From positions 103,931 to 167,930 of the forward strand of contig NZ_PPDE01000001.1 in NCBI RefSeq assembly GCF_002959915.1: a stretch of DNA of 64,000 bases, given 5' to 3'. Both the position numbers and the translations under genes were made by a program. The notes below the pieces were generated by a model that saw nothing but the letters and a program-made list of their open reading frames with translations, ran no database searches and had not been told where the DNA came from. Shown piece after piece: positions 36,617 through 44,766 of the stretch; the stretch's first letter is position 1; each line of letters starts with the position of its first letter. This stretch comes from Veillonella atypica KON. Lineage in GTDB: Bacteria > Bacillota > Negativicutes > Veillonellales > Veillonellaceae.

Positions 36617-38050
36617 ATGATTAAAAAAAGTATTGCCTTATGCATGCTTTCGCTAGCATTGTCTTGTCAATCTAGTTTGGCTGTATCAGTAGAAAATCAA
36701 AGTCAGACGTCAAGTATTACAATCAAAAGTAATACAAAATCTGAAGATTCTTTAAAGTCAGAGGTTGTTGAAGTTATTCCTGGTGCTTTTAAAAGAGTCG
36801 GGACGGGCAATTCAAAAACACCAAGAAAGCTTTCAGCAGAAGAAATTGAGTTATTGAAAGCACAAAGTCAGAAACGAGCTAAACAACGATTATTAGAACT
36901 ACAAAAGTCAGATATGAAAGTGGAGTATCAGATTTTTGATCCCCTTTATAATGATCGAGATGAAAAGGCACTCAAACAAATCACACGTTACAATACGTTA
37001 GAAACAAATAAGCAAGGCTATGGATATGGCAGTAGAGATAAACCATTACGTATCGTAAGTCCTTATATGAGAAAAAATGGACACGGGGAAATTAAATTAA
37101 CGAACCCAGTTAATATTCCATCCTACAGAACGCGTGCAGATAAGAATAAAGCAAGTGATAAAGAATTTAAAGCCTTTCTAGAAAAGAATAAAGGGAAATC
37201 TTATGATCTGTATACGGCTAGAACTAAAGAGGAGATAAAAGAATCAATAGAGGCATTTTTTAAGCCCATAGAGTTAATTGAGTATCCTATTAATAATCCT
37301 AAGGATTATAAGCTAGTTGCTACGATTCCAGGGTTTCCTAAACAAATACCTAGCTTTGCAAAGAATATTCATCTGCATAGTAATCCTCCGTTCTTGCAAG
37401 GCGGTTCATATGTACAACTGGCTTTTGGTGGTACACCAGATCAATTGAAGCCTTATATTGATGAGGCAAGAACAGATTCTAAAGTTGTTATTTCGAAATC
37501 TGATCTATCCAATGTATATGTAAAAAACTATGTTGATTCAAATATGGAATATGCAGATACTTTGAAAACCTTACTGCCCACATTGATAGTTATTGTAGAA
37601 AATACAACAGTACCTATGGGCAAATATGTACAAAATCAAGTGGAAAATCCTATTGAGAAATCTGTTGATGAAATGTATGCATTACAGAATCAAGTGTTGG
37701 CTGAATTTAATAAGATTAAGATTGATGGTGAGGATAGCGAAGCTAAGTATAAACGTTATGTAGAAACGCGCAAGAGAGTAGAGGCTGAGCGAGATAGATT
37801 AAAACCTAAACCGACGGATACGGTAGGTTTAGGTAAGAAGAAATATCCTATTTATACAGAGTCGGAGAATCGAAAACTACAGAAACAATATTTACATAGA
37901 TTCTCTTTTAATGAAGATTCGGTAGAAATACCTGATGATTATGTAATATATTTATTTGATTTTGGTGGTAATTGGAATCATCCATATGCGTTAGGCGCAG
38001 CGGTGAGCCCTGAGAAAAATTATATTATTTATTTCTGTCAGCGCGGTTAA
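36617..38050 (+). CDS. exported protein of unknown function, rich in Lys/Glu
   Basis: 477 residues. Signal peptide MIKKSIALCMLSLALSCQSS (cleavage after about residue 22; LALSC is a weak lipobox). Residues 60-110 are helical and charged, then LQKSDMKVEYQIFDP, sharing SDMKVEY with the C-terminus of the barrel protein at 34751. A second charged coiled segment lies at about 375-400 (YKRYVETRKRVEAERDRLKP). Two aromatic beta-rich regions surround it. No enzyme motif seen. The ribosome site is GGGAGAGAT. Family not recognised. Confidence 0.7.
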   Translation: MIKKSIALCMLSLALSCQSSLAVSVENQSQTSSITIKSNTKSEDSLKSEVVEVIPGAFKRVGTGNSKTPRKLSAEEIELLKAQSQKRAKQRLLELQKSDMKVEYQIFDPLYNDRDEKALKQITRYNTLETNKQGYGYGSRDKPLRIVSPYMRKNGHGEIKLTNPVNIPSYRTRADKNKASDKEFKAFLEKNKGKSYDLYTARTKEEIKESIEAFFKPIELIEYPINNPKDYKLVATIPGFPKQIPSFAKNIHLHSNPPFLQGGSYVQLAFGGTPDQLKPYIDEARTDSKVVISKSDLSNVYVKNYVDSNMEYADTLKTLLPTLIVIVENTTVPMGKYVQNQVENPIEKSVDEMYALQNQVLAEFNKIKIDGEDSEAKYKRYVETRKRVEAERDRLKPKPTDTVGLGKKKYPIYTESENRKLQKQYLHRFSFNEDSVEIPDDYVIYLFDFGGNWNHPYALGAAVSPEKNYIIYFCQRG

Positions 38051-38123
38051 TTGTAGGTCTAATATTGTAATTAGCTGATTTAATCTCTTTACAAATGACA
38101 ATTGTTAAACTAAAAATAAATTA

Positions 38124-38152
38124 TTGACATAAATTATTTTAAAATATAAAAT
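38124..38152 (+). promoter_or_regulatory. consensus promoter of the GA-rich small RNA
   Basis: TTGACA (38124-38129), 17-base spacer, TAAAAT (38147-38152); transcription would start near 38159. Confidence 0.75.
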
Positions 38153-38158
38153 AATTGT

Positions 38159-38286
38159 AGACATACTGGCGTGTCAAAAAGGGATTAGAGAGTTCAGCCA
38201 GATACAATATGATATAGTTCGAGAGATCTATATACAAATTAAGACATGTTACGAGAGAGACGAGAGAAGAGTAACATGTCTTTTTT
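38159..38286 (+). ncRNA. candidate small RNA with GAGAG in every hairpin loop
   Basis: About 128 nt between a consensus promoter and a strong terminator; no open frame (ATG at 38209 is closed after two codons). Three hairpins: CTGGC/GCCAG (38166-38201) with AGAGAG in the loop; ATATAG/CTATAT (38212-38233) with loop TTCGAGAGAT; and the terminator AAGACATGTTAC/GTAACATGTCTT (38241-38282) whose 18-base loop is GAGAGAGACGAGAGAAGA, then T6. The loop motifs are complementary to the CUCUCUC runs of the candidate RNAs at 48437 and 52421. Confidence 0.6.
38241..38286 (+). terminator. terminator of the GA-rich small RNA
   Basis: 12-bp stem AAGACATGTTAC / GTAACATGTCTT, purine loop, then T6. Confidence 0.88.
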
Positions 38287-38385
38287 GTATGCCTAAAAAT
38301 AGATGATAGCTCACTTTTTACTCATAAAAATATTTTCATTTTACACTTAATTATTTGATAAATATACTTAAAAATAAATAAAATA

Positions 38386-38414
38386 TTGACATTAGAATTA
38401 TAAACAGATATATT
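38386..38414 (+). promoter_or_regulatory. intact promoter ahead of the broken adhesin gene
   Basis: TTGACA (38386-38391), 17-base spacer, TATATT (38409-38414). An 80-base leader follows, ending in the ribosome site AGGAGGGA. Confidence 0.7.
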
Positions 38415-38498
38415 GATGGTGATATTCATTTTCGTAAATAGAGATAGAGAAAATAATTTAACAACTATAGTGTGAGAGCTTTAGGAGGGAACTTTCAA

Positions 38499-38613
38499 AT
38501 GAATAAGGTGTATCGAGTTGTTTTTAATGTCAAAAAAGGATGCTACACAAGACACTCAATTACAAGAACTTCGTGCAGAAATTGCTGCATTAAAAGCAAG
38601 CATGACAAAATAA
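38499..38613 (+). pseudogene. remnant of a trimeric autotransporter-type adhesin (ESPR start plus C-terminal coil)
   Basis: ATG 38499 with AGGAGGGA begins MNKVYRVVFN, the typical start of the extended signal peptide region (ESPR) of YadA-type adhesins. After ten codons the frame is wrong. In the +1 frame (38527-38613) the sequence reads DATQDTQLQELRAEIAALK and ends ASMTK, a heptad-like coil as at adhesin C-termini. Everything between has been lost, so this looks like a large internal deletion leaving both tips. The 28-codon frame from 38527 might be translated as a small peptide. Assignment rests on short stretches. Confidence 0.6.
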
Positions 38614-38698
38614 TATAGATGATATTGTAAATCTGTAGACAATTACCTCCTAATATATTACATTGAGTATAAATATATAATTTATAAGAGGTGATGTT

Positions 38699-38911
38699 TT
38701 GAAATATTTACGTCGTGAATTAAACCAAGTAGAAAAGGAATATTTAAAACAATTTGGCGAAGATTCCTTAAATCGTGTTATCCTTCATGATCCTAATACA
38801 AAGGACAAGCAAGAGGTTCAAGATACGATTGATATTTTAAAAGAAGCGATAGCAAAAAACAAACCTCTAGAACAAGTACCAGAGGATATGTGGAAGCTTA
38901 TTGAATTCTAA
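38699..38911 (+). CDS. small conserved-looking hypothetical protein
   Basis: 70 residues from a TTG start; GAGGTGAT lies just upstream and no ATG fits. The sequence is acidic, probably all-helical (LRRELNQVEKEYLKQFGE, then DKQEVQDTIDILKEAIA) and ends in VPEDMWKLIEF. Cytosolic, no signal or motif. The good ribosome site and shared terminator argue that it is real. Function unknown. Confidence 0.6.
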   Translation: MKYLRRELNQVEKEYLKQFGEDSLNRVILHDPNTKDKQEVQDTIDILKEAIAKNKPLEQVPEDMWKLIEF

Positions 38912-38914
38912 TGT

Positions 38915-38950
38915 AAAAGACACATTGCAAATTATAGCAATGTGTCTTTT
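38915..38950. terminator. bidirectional terminator
   Basis: AAAAGACACATTGC / GCAATGTGTCTTTT perfect stem between convergent genes. Confidence 0.88.
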
Positions 38951-38953
38951 GTG

Positions 38954-39745
38954 TTATAGATTATACAGTTCTGGTTTACGGTCCCTGAATATATTGATTT
39001 TATTGCGAATGTCTTCGACAACATCGAAATCAATATTCGCAGAAGCAATACCCTCCTCAGTATTCATTTCTAATAGATTTGTACCCCATGGATCATATAC
39101 GGCGGAGTGTCCCGTACTTTGGACGCGACCAACCGTGCCACAGCCGTTTACAGCACACACGAATAATTGATTCTCTATGGAGCGTACTTCATTAAGTACT
39201 TGCCAGTGTCGTAGGCGCATAGTAGGCCATTGAGCTGGCACAAATAGCAATTCTGTATTCGGTAATGCTGCCATGCGCACTAATTCTGGAAAGCGGATAT
39301 CGTAGCAAATAACGGTGCTACACGGAATGCCATCTAACTCAAAATGTGTGGTGTGCGTACCGCCTGCGAAGTATTGATCTTCTTTCGCTGGACTAAATCC
39401 ATGCATTTTAGAGTACTCTCCAACGAGAGTGCCTTCTCGGTTATAAGCATAGGATGTATTGAACACAACATCATTTTTGGCAACTGCTACAGAGCCACCT
39501 ACGATGTTTACGTTATGCTCTTTCGCAAATGCACTTAATAATGATTGAGTTCGCTCTCCGTTTCTATCAGCGATGTTGATTAACTCTTTTGATGGATAGA
39601 ACCCGGTATTCCAAGTTTCTGGTAATACGATAATATCTGGATGTTCAGAAAGTGATTGAGAGAGTAATTCCTGAACACGAGTATAGTTATATTCTACGTC
39701 ATTTACATGGACGTCCATTTGAATAATAGTTAGGCGTTTTTTCAT
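38954..39745 (-). CDS. carbon-nitrogen hydrolase (omega-amidase / Nit2-like)
   Basis: 263 residues, nitrilase superfamily. The catalytic triad is visible: E43 (VLPETWNTGF), K113 (GEYSKMHGF) and C147 (VICYDIRFPEL). The short length and the ETWNTGFYP pattern point to the YafV/Nit2 branch, which hydrolyses 2-oxoglutaramate or related omega-amides, a repair role tied to glutamine transamination. AAAGGA precedes ATG on the minus strand. Monocistronic. Confidence 0.9.
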   Translation of the reverse strand: MKKRLTIIQMDVHVNDVEYNYTRVQELLSQSLSEHPDIIVLPETWNTGFYPSKELINIADRNGERTQSLLSAFAKEHNVNIVGGSVAVAKNDVVFNTSYAYNREGTLVGEYSKMHGFSPAKEDQYFAGGTHTTHFELDGIPCSTVICYDIRFPELVRMAALPNTELLFVPAQWPTMRLRHWQVLNEVRSIENQLFVCAVNGCGTVGRVQSTGHSAVYDPWGTNLLEMNTEEGIASANIDFDVVEDIRNKINIFRDRKPELYNL

Positions 39746-39855
39746 AGTACATCCTTTATTTGGTGAAATGGTATCGTTTATGTGAAATATATTATAATTA
39801 AAATATTAAAACATTATTGAGTAGATTACAATCACGGGTAAACAATTCGCTAGTT

Positions 39856-39884
39856 TTTACTATTCTCCTTATAAATGATATAAT
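39856..39884 (+). promoter_or_regulatory. promoter of the deacetylase operon
   Basis: TTTACT (39856-39861), 17-base spacer, TATAAT (39879-39884) with an extended TGA before it. Confidence 0.7.
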
Positions 39885-39921
39885 ATAAGTTATTAAATTG
39901 TGTCTATATAAAGGGGGACCT

Positions 39922-40728
39922 ATGAAACGATTTTCATTGGTAGTGCTTTTCACAATTGTAATTGCTACAGCGTTAGCAGGATGTGGAATGCTTTCACAGC
40001 AAACGACAGAAAATGAAACTAAAACGCCACCTACACAACAGGTTACGATGGTACATCCGTCGGGAGTTCCGGTACTCATGTATCACAAGATTGGCGATGA
40101 TAAAGAGAATGATGCGGTTATCCGCGAGGATTTATTCCGTCAGCAAATGAAGTTTCTCAAGGATAATGGATACCATCCGTTGACGATGGATCAATTATAC
40201 GATTATGTAGTTAATGGTGCAGCGGTACCTGAAAAGCCTGTGGTACTAACCTTTGATGATGGTTATGCAGATACATACTCTATCGTGTATCCATTGATGA
40301 AAGAATATGGTTTTGCTGCTACTGTATTTGTTAATCCAGGCGATGTAGGAACGCGGCTTACATGGGAACAGCTAAAAGAAATGAAAGACAATGGTATAAC
40401 TATTTCTAATCATGGATTCCAACATGTGGAAATGGGCCAACTTTCAAAAGCCGAACAAATGGAAAATATTCAAAAAGCACAACAAGCGTTAGCTGATAAG
40501 TTAGGAATTACAGATAACCCTTGGTTCTGTTATCCCTATGGGGACAAAAATAAGGATACAGATGCTGCCACAAAAGACAGTGGTATAAAGATGGCAATGG
40601 CTATGAAGTCCGGTTGGGCTCATACAGGGGATAATCCATACAATATTTTACGTGTTTGGGTTGGTAATGCCGTAGACATCAAGCATTTTGAAGAACGAAT
40701 TAGCACTGAACATTACAGTGATTTATAA
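39922..40728 (+). CDS. polysaccharide deacetylase family lipoprotein
   Basis: 268 residues from ATG 39922 (GGGGG upstream). Signal with lipobox LAGC, Cys21, so a lipoprotein. NodB domain: VPVLMYHKIGD, motif 1 LTFDDGYADTYS, FAATVFVNPGDVG, motif 2 ISNHGFQHVEM (His pair altered to NHxxxH) and WFCYPYGDKN. It likely removes acetyl groups from an envelope glycan. It opens an operon with a phosphodiester glycosidase and an exported beta protein. Confidence 0.9.
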   Translation: MKRFSLVVLFTIVIATALAGCGMLSQQTTENETKTPPTQQVTMVHPSGVPVLMYHKIGDDKENDAVIREDLFRQQMKFLKDNGYHPLTMDQLYDYVVNGAAVPEKPVVLTFDDGYADTYSIVYPLMKEYGFAATVFVNPGDVGTRLTWEQLKEMKDNGITISNHGFQHVEMGQLSKAEQMENIQKAQQALADKLGITDNPWFCYPYGDKNKDTDAATKDSGIKMAMAMKSGWAHTGDNPYNILRVWVGNAVDIKHFEERISTEHYSDL

Positions 40729-40739
40729 GGAGATATACA

Positions 40740-41678
40740 TTGTTTAAAAAGAATTGGGTAAAGTTCATCATTATGGTGTTCTTATTTACCGCAGTCACAT
40801 CACCATTCGTTGTATTGTTTGGACCATTTAATAATGTAAAACGTGCCGTAATTGGTGCTATCTTACAATCTCGTCATCCTCAATACATTACATGGTTATT
40901 CAGCAACGATGAATTGCAATCTATTTTGGGGACAGTAGGCGTTGTAAAGAGTCAAGATTTGTTTAAATTTAATGCTCGCGAAGATAAAGACTTAAAATTG
41001 GAAAAAATTGAGTCTTCTCGTTATGTAGGGTACGTGCTTGAAATTCCAGATCCTCGTCGTATCCAAGTTGCGACAGCTGCAAACATTCAAGAAAAAGGGG
41101 ATACTACAAGTAATATTGCTAAAATGAATGGTGCCGTAGCGGCTATCAATGGCGGTGGCTTTCACGATCCTAATGGTACTGGTACAGGCCGCTTGCCATA
41201 TGGCTTTATCCTTCACGAAGGGGATTATATCATCGGTAAGGATGTAGGGCCTGATGAATCTGTTGATTTTGTAGGTTTCTCTAAATCTGGCAACCTCATT
41301 GCGGGCAACTATGATAAAACTGAATTAGCTGATATGGAAGCTATGGAAGGTATTACCTTTGGGCCACCTCTTATCGTAGATGGTAAGAAGATGATCACCG
41401 ATGGCGATGGCGGTTGGGGCGTAGGTCCTCGTACGGCCATAGGTCAACGTAAGGATGGTACTGTGTTGTTCGTTGTAATCGACGGTCGTCAACCAGGTTA
41501 TTCCTTGGGTGCTACCTTGCGTGATGTGCAAGATGTACTTTATGAAAAGGGCGCATACATTGCGGCTAACCTCGATGGTGGCTCTAGCTCTACATTGTAT
41601 TTAAATGGCAAAGTTGTAAATAAACCAGCCGATTTGTTAGGGGAACGGATGATTCCTACGGCGTTTATCGTGAAATAG
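40740..41678 (+). CDS. membrane-anchored phosphodiester glycosidase (NAGPA / DUF2233) protein
   Basis: 312 residues from TTG 40740 with AAGGAG 7 bases upstream. N-terminal anchor KFIIMVFLFTAVTSPFVVLF, then the NAGPA domain: AAINGGGFHDPNGTG, VGPRTAIGQRKDGT, VVIDGRQPGYSLGATL, NLDGGSSSTLYLNG. These proteins cleave sugar phosphodiesters of teichoic-type or cell-wall polymers. In a diderm the substrate is likely a periplasmic or envelope polymer. Between a deacetylase and an exported protein, 8-11 base gaps. Confidence 0.88.
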   Translation: MFKKNWVKFIIMVFLFTAVTSPFVVLFGPFNNVKRAVIGAILQSRHPQYITWLFSNDELQSILGTVGVVKSQDLFKFNAREDKDLKLEKIESSRYVGYVLEIPDPRRIQVATAANIQEKGDTTSNIAKMNGAVAAINGGGFHDPNGTGTGRLPYGFILHEGDYIIGKDVGPDESVDFVGFSKSGNLIAGNYDKTELADMEAMEGITFGPPLIVDGKKMITDGDGGWGVGPRTAIGQRKDGTVLFVVIDGRQPGYSLGATLRDVQDVLYEKGAYIAANLDGGSSSTLYLNGKVVNKPADLLGERMIPTAFIVK

Positions 41679-41686
41679 GAGGAACA

Positions 41687-42628
41687 ATGAAACCTTTTAC
41701 GCGTGTACTGAGCGCCTTTGCGGTAGGTATTCTACTGCAAGGAGGGGTGTATCTGTACCTTGATCAATATATGTTTGCACCGACTACAGAATTTAACGTC
41801 TCTGGTGCGTCTAAGGATGACACGAAAAACTTCCCTGACGTAAAGGAGGGACGTAAATACGTATCTTATGACCATCAATTTATGGCTGTTGTTACAGATG
41901 AATCTCTTCGGATTTATAAGGCTGGTGAAAGCAAGCCTACAACGGTTAGTTTGAACGGTCGCTCCATTAGCTATTTTGACTGGATGCCAGATCGTAACTA
42001 CGCAATTATGGGCCTGTATACGGACAACAAGGTTGTTATGGCCCGACTCAATGCAGATGATCCGGAACACGAAGTAGATACAGAACTTGAAGATGTACCA
42101 AAGGGAAGTCGCATTGTTGATGCGGCATATTCCGAAGCGACAAATGTGGTGTACATGAAGGTGAAAGTTCGTGAAGGTGCATACCGGATTTACAGAACTG
42201 ATGCGAACTATGATACGCGTCGCGTTTACATGCAAGCTACGGACATTGGTCGTATTGCTGTATTCTATGATGAAGATAATTTCTTCTATGATAATGCTAA
42301 AACTGGCGACATCTTCATGTTTAATGGTATCGAAGGTGGTTGGCGTGTTATCAATCCACCTGGACGATTCCGTTTGCTTGGTGTAGATACTAGCAAGACC
42401 ATCTATATCGCTCGTGTCGATGAAGATAATAATGTATTAACTGTATACTCTGGTAAATTAGGCGTAGGATTTAAACCTATTTATAAATATAATAATCCGA
42501 CTACCTTGTCTGAAGTAACTATGAATGCGGTGAAAGAAATTATTGCCAATGGCAGTGATGATACGACCAAAGTAACAGAAGATAACGATAAATCATCTAA
42601 AGACTCTAGCTCTAAGAAAAAGAATTAA
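41687..42628 (+). CDS. exported beta-propeller-like protein of unknown function
   Basis: 313 residues, GGAGGAACA before ATG, 8 bases after the glycosidase. One N-terminal membrane span (about 6-28), then repeated short beta units with aromatic-Asp turns (ISYFDWMPDRNYAIMGLY, RIAVFYDEDNFFYDN, YIARVDEDNNVLTVYSG) like a TolB or WD-type propeller, and a Ser/Lys/Asp low-complexity tail. Likely periplasmic partner of the two envelope glycan enzymes. No named family. Confidence 0.72.
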   Translation: MKPFTRVLSAFAVGILLQGGVYLYLDQYMFAPTTEFNVSGASKDDTKNFPDVKEGRKYVSYDHQFMAVVTDESLRIYKAGESKPTTVSLNGRSISYFDWMPDRNYAIMGLYTDNKVVMARLNADDPEHEVDTELEDVPKGSRIVDAAYSEATNVVYMKVKVREGAYRIYRTDANYDTRRVYMQATDIGRIAVFYDEDNFFYDNAKTGDIFMFNGIEGGWRVINPPGRFRLLGVDTSKTIYIARVDEDNNVLTVYSGKLGVGFKPIYKYNNPTTLSEVTMNAVKEIIANGSDDTTKVTEDNDKSSKDSSSKKKN

Positions 42629-42669
42629 TATAAAGCCTTTATAATCGCAGGTTATAAAGGCTTTATTTA
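42629..42669 (+). terminator. terminator of the deacetylase operon
   Basis: TAAAGCCTTTATAA / TTATAAAGGCTTTA 14-bp stem, then TTTAT. Confidence 0.85.
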
Positions 42670-42796
42670 TAAAATTATTTAGTTTTATACGACATAATTC
42701 AAGTTGAACTCATATATATTTCGTTATAATCGGTATATGAGTATACGAGATGATGATTTAACGGGCGACGATAATACATGAGAAAGGCGGTTGTCT

Positions 42797-43876
42797 ATGA
42801 ATATATTGTTTGTACGGCTCAGTTATATTGGTGATATACTGCATGCCACAGCCGCCGCAAGGTGGATAAAGCAACAGTATCCGGATGCAAAATTACATTG
42901 GATTGTTACACCTAGCATGGCTGAACTATTAGAACATAATCCCTATGTTGATCATATAATTCCTTGGGAACGGGATGAATATGAGGCTCATTCAAAAAAA
43001 TTACACCTTCGTACCATGTGGAATATGTGGTGGGATTTACGAAAACGTTTAAAGCCTTATCACTTCGATATAGCTGTTGATGTACAAGGCCGGCTTATTA
43101 CGGGGCTTGTACTATTGGCATCTGGTGCACCTATACGGTTAGGATTAGGGGGTACTAAAGAACTGAATTGGTTATTTACTAATTACAAATCGAAGAATCG
43201 GTCAAAGCATGTTATAGAGCAATATCTTGATGTAGCTAAATTACTGCCAGGTGCATTAAACACAGAGACTATCCCTGTTGAGACTAAGAATATGAATCTA
43301 ATGGATCTCATTGTGACAGCTGATGAGCAACAACGAGCTAAATTCGAAGTGGAAACGGCGTTTGCAGAAAAAGATAGACCATTGATAGGTTTAGTTTTAG
43401 GTTCATCATGGCAGACTAAGTCCTGGCCTTATGAAAAGTGGCAACAACTAATTGATTCCCTGTCCTATAGAAGCAATTTTATATGCTTGGGTGGACCAAA
43501 AGAAGCACAAGAGTTTGAAGAATTGATGCAACATGTAGAGAAAGAGAATTTGCCAGTTTACAATAAATTAGGTAAGACTACTTTACGTGAAATGGCGGCT
43601 CTTCTTGGTGAATGTGAGGTGGTAGTGGCCTGTGATACGGGTGCACTACATATGGCCGTGGCTCTACAACGCCCTGTAATAGCTTTATTTGGCCCTACAA
43701 ACCCCGCAGAGTGGGGACCTCTGACTGGAACCTATAAAGTGCTACAAAATCATGATATGGAGTGCTTAGGATGCCGTAAACGAAAATGTCCGAAGGGAAA
43801 AGCGTACTGTATGTCTGGTATTGATCCAGTTATGGTGAAGGAACATATTATTGAATTATTAGGTGTAAAGAATTAG
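42797..43876 (+). CDS. glycosyltransferase family 9 protein (LPS heptosyltransferase type)
   Basis: 359 residues from ATG 42797 (AAAGGCGG upstream). GT-B fold: N-terminal ILFVRLSYIGDILHATAAA, C-terminal DTGALHMAVALQRPVIALFG and TNPAEWGPL are the ADP-heptose binding signatures of WaaC/WaaF. A cysteine cluster CLGCRKRKCPKGKAYCMSGI near the end is common in this family. It adds heptose to the LPS core at the inner membrane, consistent with an outer membrane. Which heptose is added cannot be told. Confidence 0.88.
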   Translation: MNILFVRLSYIGDILHATAAARWIKQQYPDAKLHWIVTPSMAELLEHNPYVDHIIPWERDEYEAHSKKLHLRTMWNMWWDLRKRLKPYHFDIAVDVQGRLITGLVLLASGAPIRLGLGGTKELNWLFTNYKSKNRSKHVIEQYLDVAKLLPGALNTETIPVETKNMNLMDLIVTADEQQRAKFEVETAFAEKDRPLIGLVLGSSWQTKSWPYEKWQQLIDSLSYRSNFICLGGPKEAQEFEELMQHVEKENLPVYNKLGKTTLREMAALLGECEVVVACDTGALHMAVALQRPVIALFGPTNPAEWGPLTGTYKVLQNHDMECLGCRKRKCPKGKAYCMSGIDPVMVKEHIIELLGVKN

Positions 43877-43958
43877 ACTTAAATAAGAGTGATAATATAT
43901 AAAGTTAGTTAGAATACGCATTATGTTGGTCGTCTAACTAGTAGAATAGGAGTATATA

Positions 43959-44276
43959 ATGGCAAAGTTTAAAATTCAAAAAGGCTTATCAGACGCAGAA
44001 ATGATGAAGCAATGGGGTGGAAATGATAACTTTGAAGAAACTATGATGCAGGCGGAACGCAATGCAGCGAAACCTGTGATTCATCAAAGTCCTAAGCAAA
44101 CACAAGATGCATTTTATCGTGAATTTTTAACTGAGAAGGTGGAAACACTTATCGGTAAGATGCTGTTAGACATTAAAATGGAGTATTTTAAAGAGGGCGA
44201 AGGGGCATTCTCTATCCAAGTAAAACGAGATGGCAAGAATATTGTTCTTGAAACAGCACCTAAAAAGGTGAAATAA
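43959..44276 (+). CDS. small hypothetical protein
   Basis: 105 residues, basic and soluble. The N-terminus FKIQKGLSDAEMMKQWGGND is followed by a helical middle (FYREFLTEKVETLIGKMLLD) and a beta end FSIQVKRDGKNIVLETAPKK. ATAGGAG stands 8 bases before ATG. No motif or family recognised. Monocistronic, after the heptosyltransferase gene. Confidence 0.65.
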   Translation: MAKFKIQKGLSDAEMMKQWGGNDNFEETMMQAERNAAKPVIHQSPKQTQDAFYREFLTEKVETLIGKMLLDIKMEYFKEGEGAFSIQVKRDGKNIVLETAPKKVK

Positions 44277-44596
44277 ATAGTATATTTGAAATAGAAAATG
44301 TATATTCATGAATATTAGATTACCTTTGTCAGTCATCAAAAAAAGTGATAACAAGATCTGTAAATCAAGATAATTCGTTGTACTACATCAATAAATACTG
44401 ATATACTTTCGTACATAAATAAAAATTATAACGATATGAGGATTAGTTTGCTTTTACATTCTCATTAACATACTCATTTGGTAATGATTAAAAATGCAAG
44501 ATAAAATCTAGCATAACGAGAGTTTTTGGTGATTTTTTTTACACTTTCATATCAAAAATGCATGCTTTTTGATGATAAATAAGCATAATATACTTG
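44277..44596. other. AT-rich gap with no recognisable gene
   Basis: About 320 bases upstream of the carboxyltransferase promoter. I see no frame with a ribosome site and no strong terminator. A T8 run occurs around 44534-44541. Possibly an upstream control region for the highly expressed gene that follows. Confidence 0.5.
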
Positions 44597-44625
44597 TTGA
44601 CAAAGAATTTTAGAAGTAGTCTAAT
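44597..44625 (+). promoter_or_regulatory. promoter of the carboxyltransferase gene
   Basis: TTGACA (44597-44602), 17-base spacer, TCTAAT (44620-44625), giving a leader of about 135 bases. Confidence 0.65.
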
Positions 44626-44641
44626 ATAAGTATGTTCCGAT

Positions 44642-44686
44642 AATTCCTAGCACATTTTACCTACATAAGTAGGAACTATAGGAATT
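44642..44686 (+). promoter_or_regulatory. structured 5' leader of the carboxyltransferase mRNA
   Basis: Outer stem AATTCCTA / TAGGAATT (44642-44649 with 44679-44686) encloses the hairpin CCTAC-ATAA-GTAGG (44660-44673). It begins about 10 bases after the predicted transcription start; a 5' stabiliser or regulator site is likely. No known riboswitch core is evident. Confidence 0.45.
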
Positions 44687-44766
44687 GTTGATAAATAGGT
44701 ATGAGATAGTCATTGAGTGTATGTATAAAATTACATCACCTTACTATTTCGAATTGGAGGATTAAC

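Noticed and set aside
38499..38620. A 39-codon protein from ATG 38499 read straight through
   Set aside because: After MNKVYRVVFN the frame is Cys/Arg-rich without sense, while the next frame gives a regular coiled coil. A broken gene explains both.
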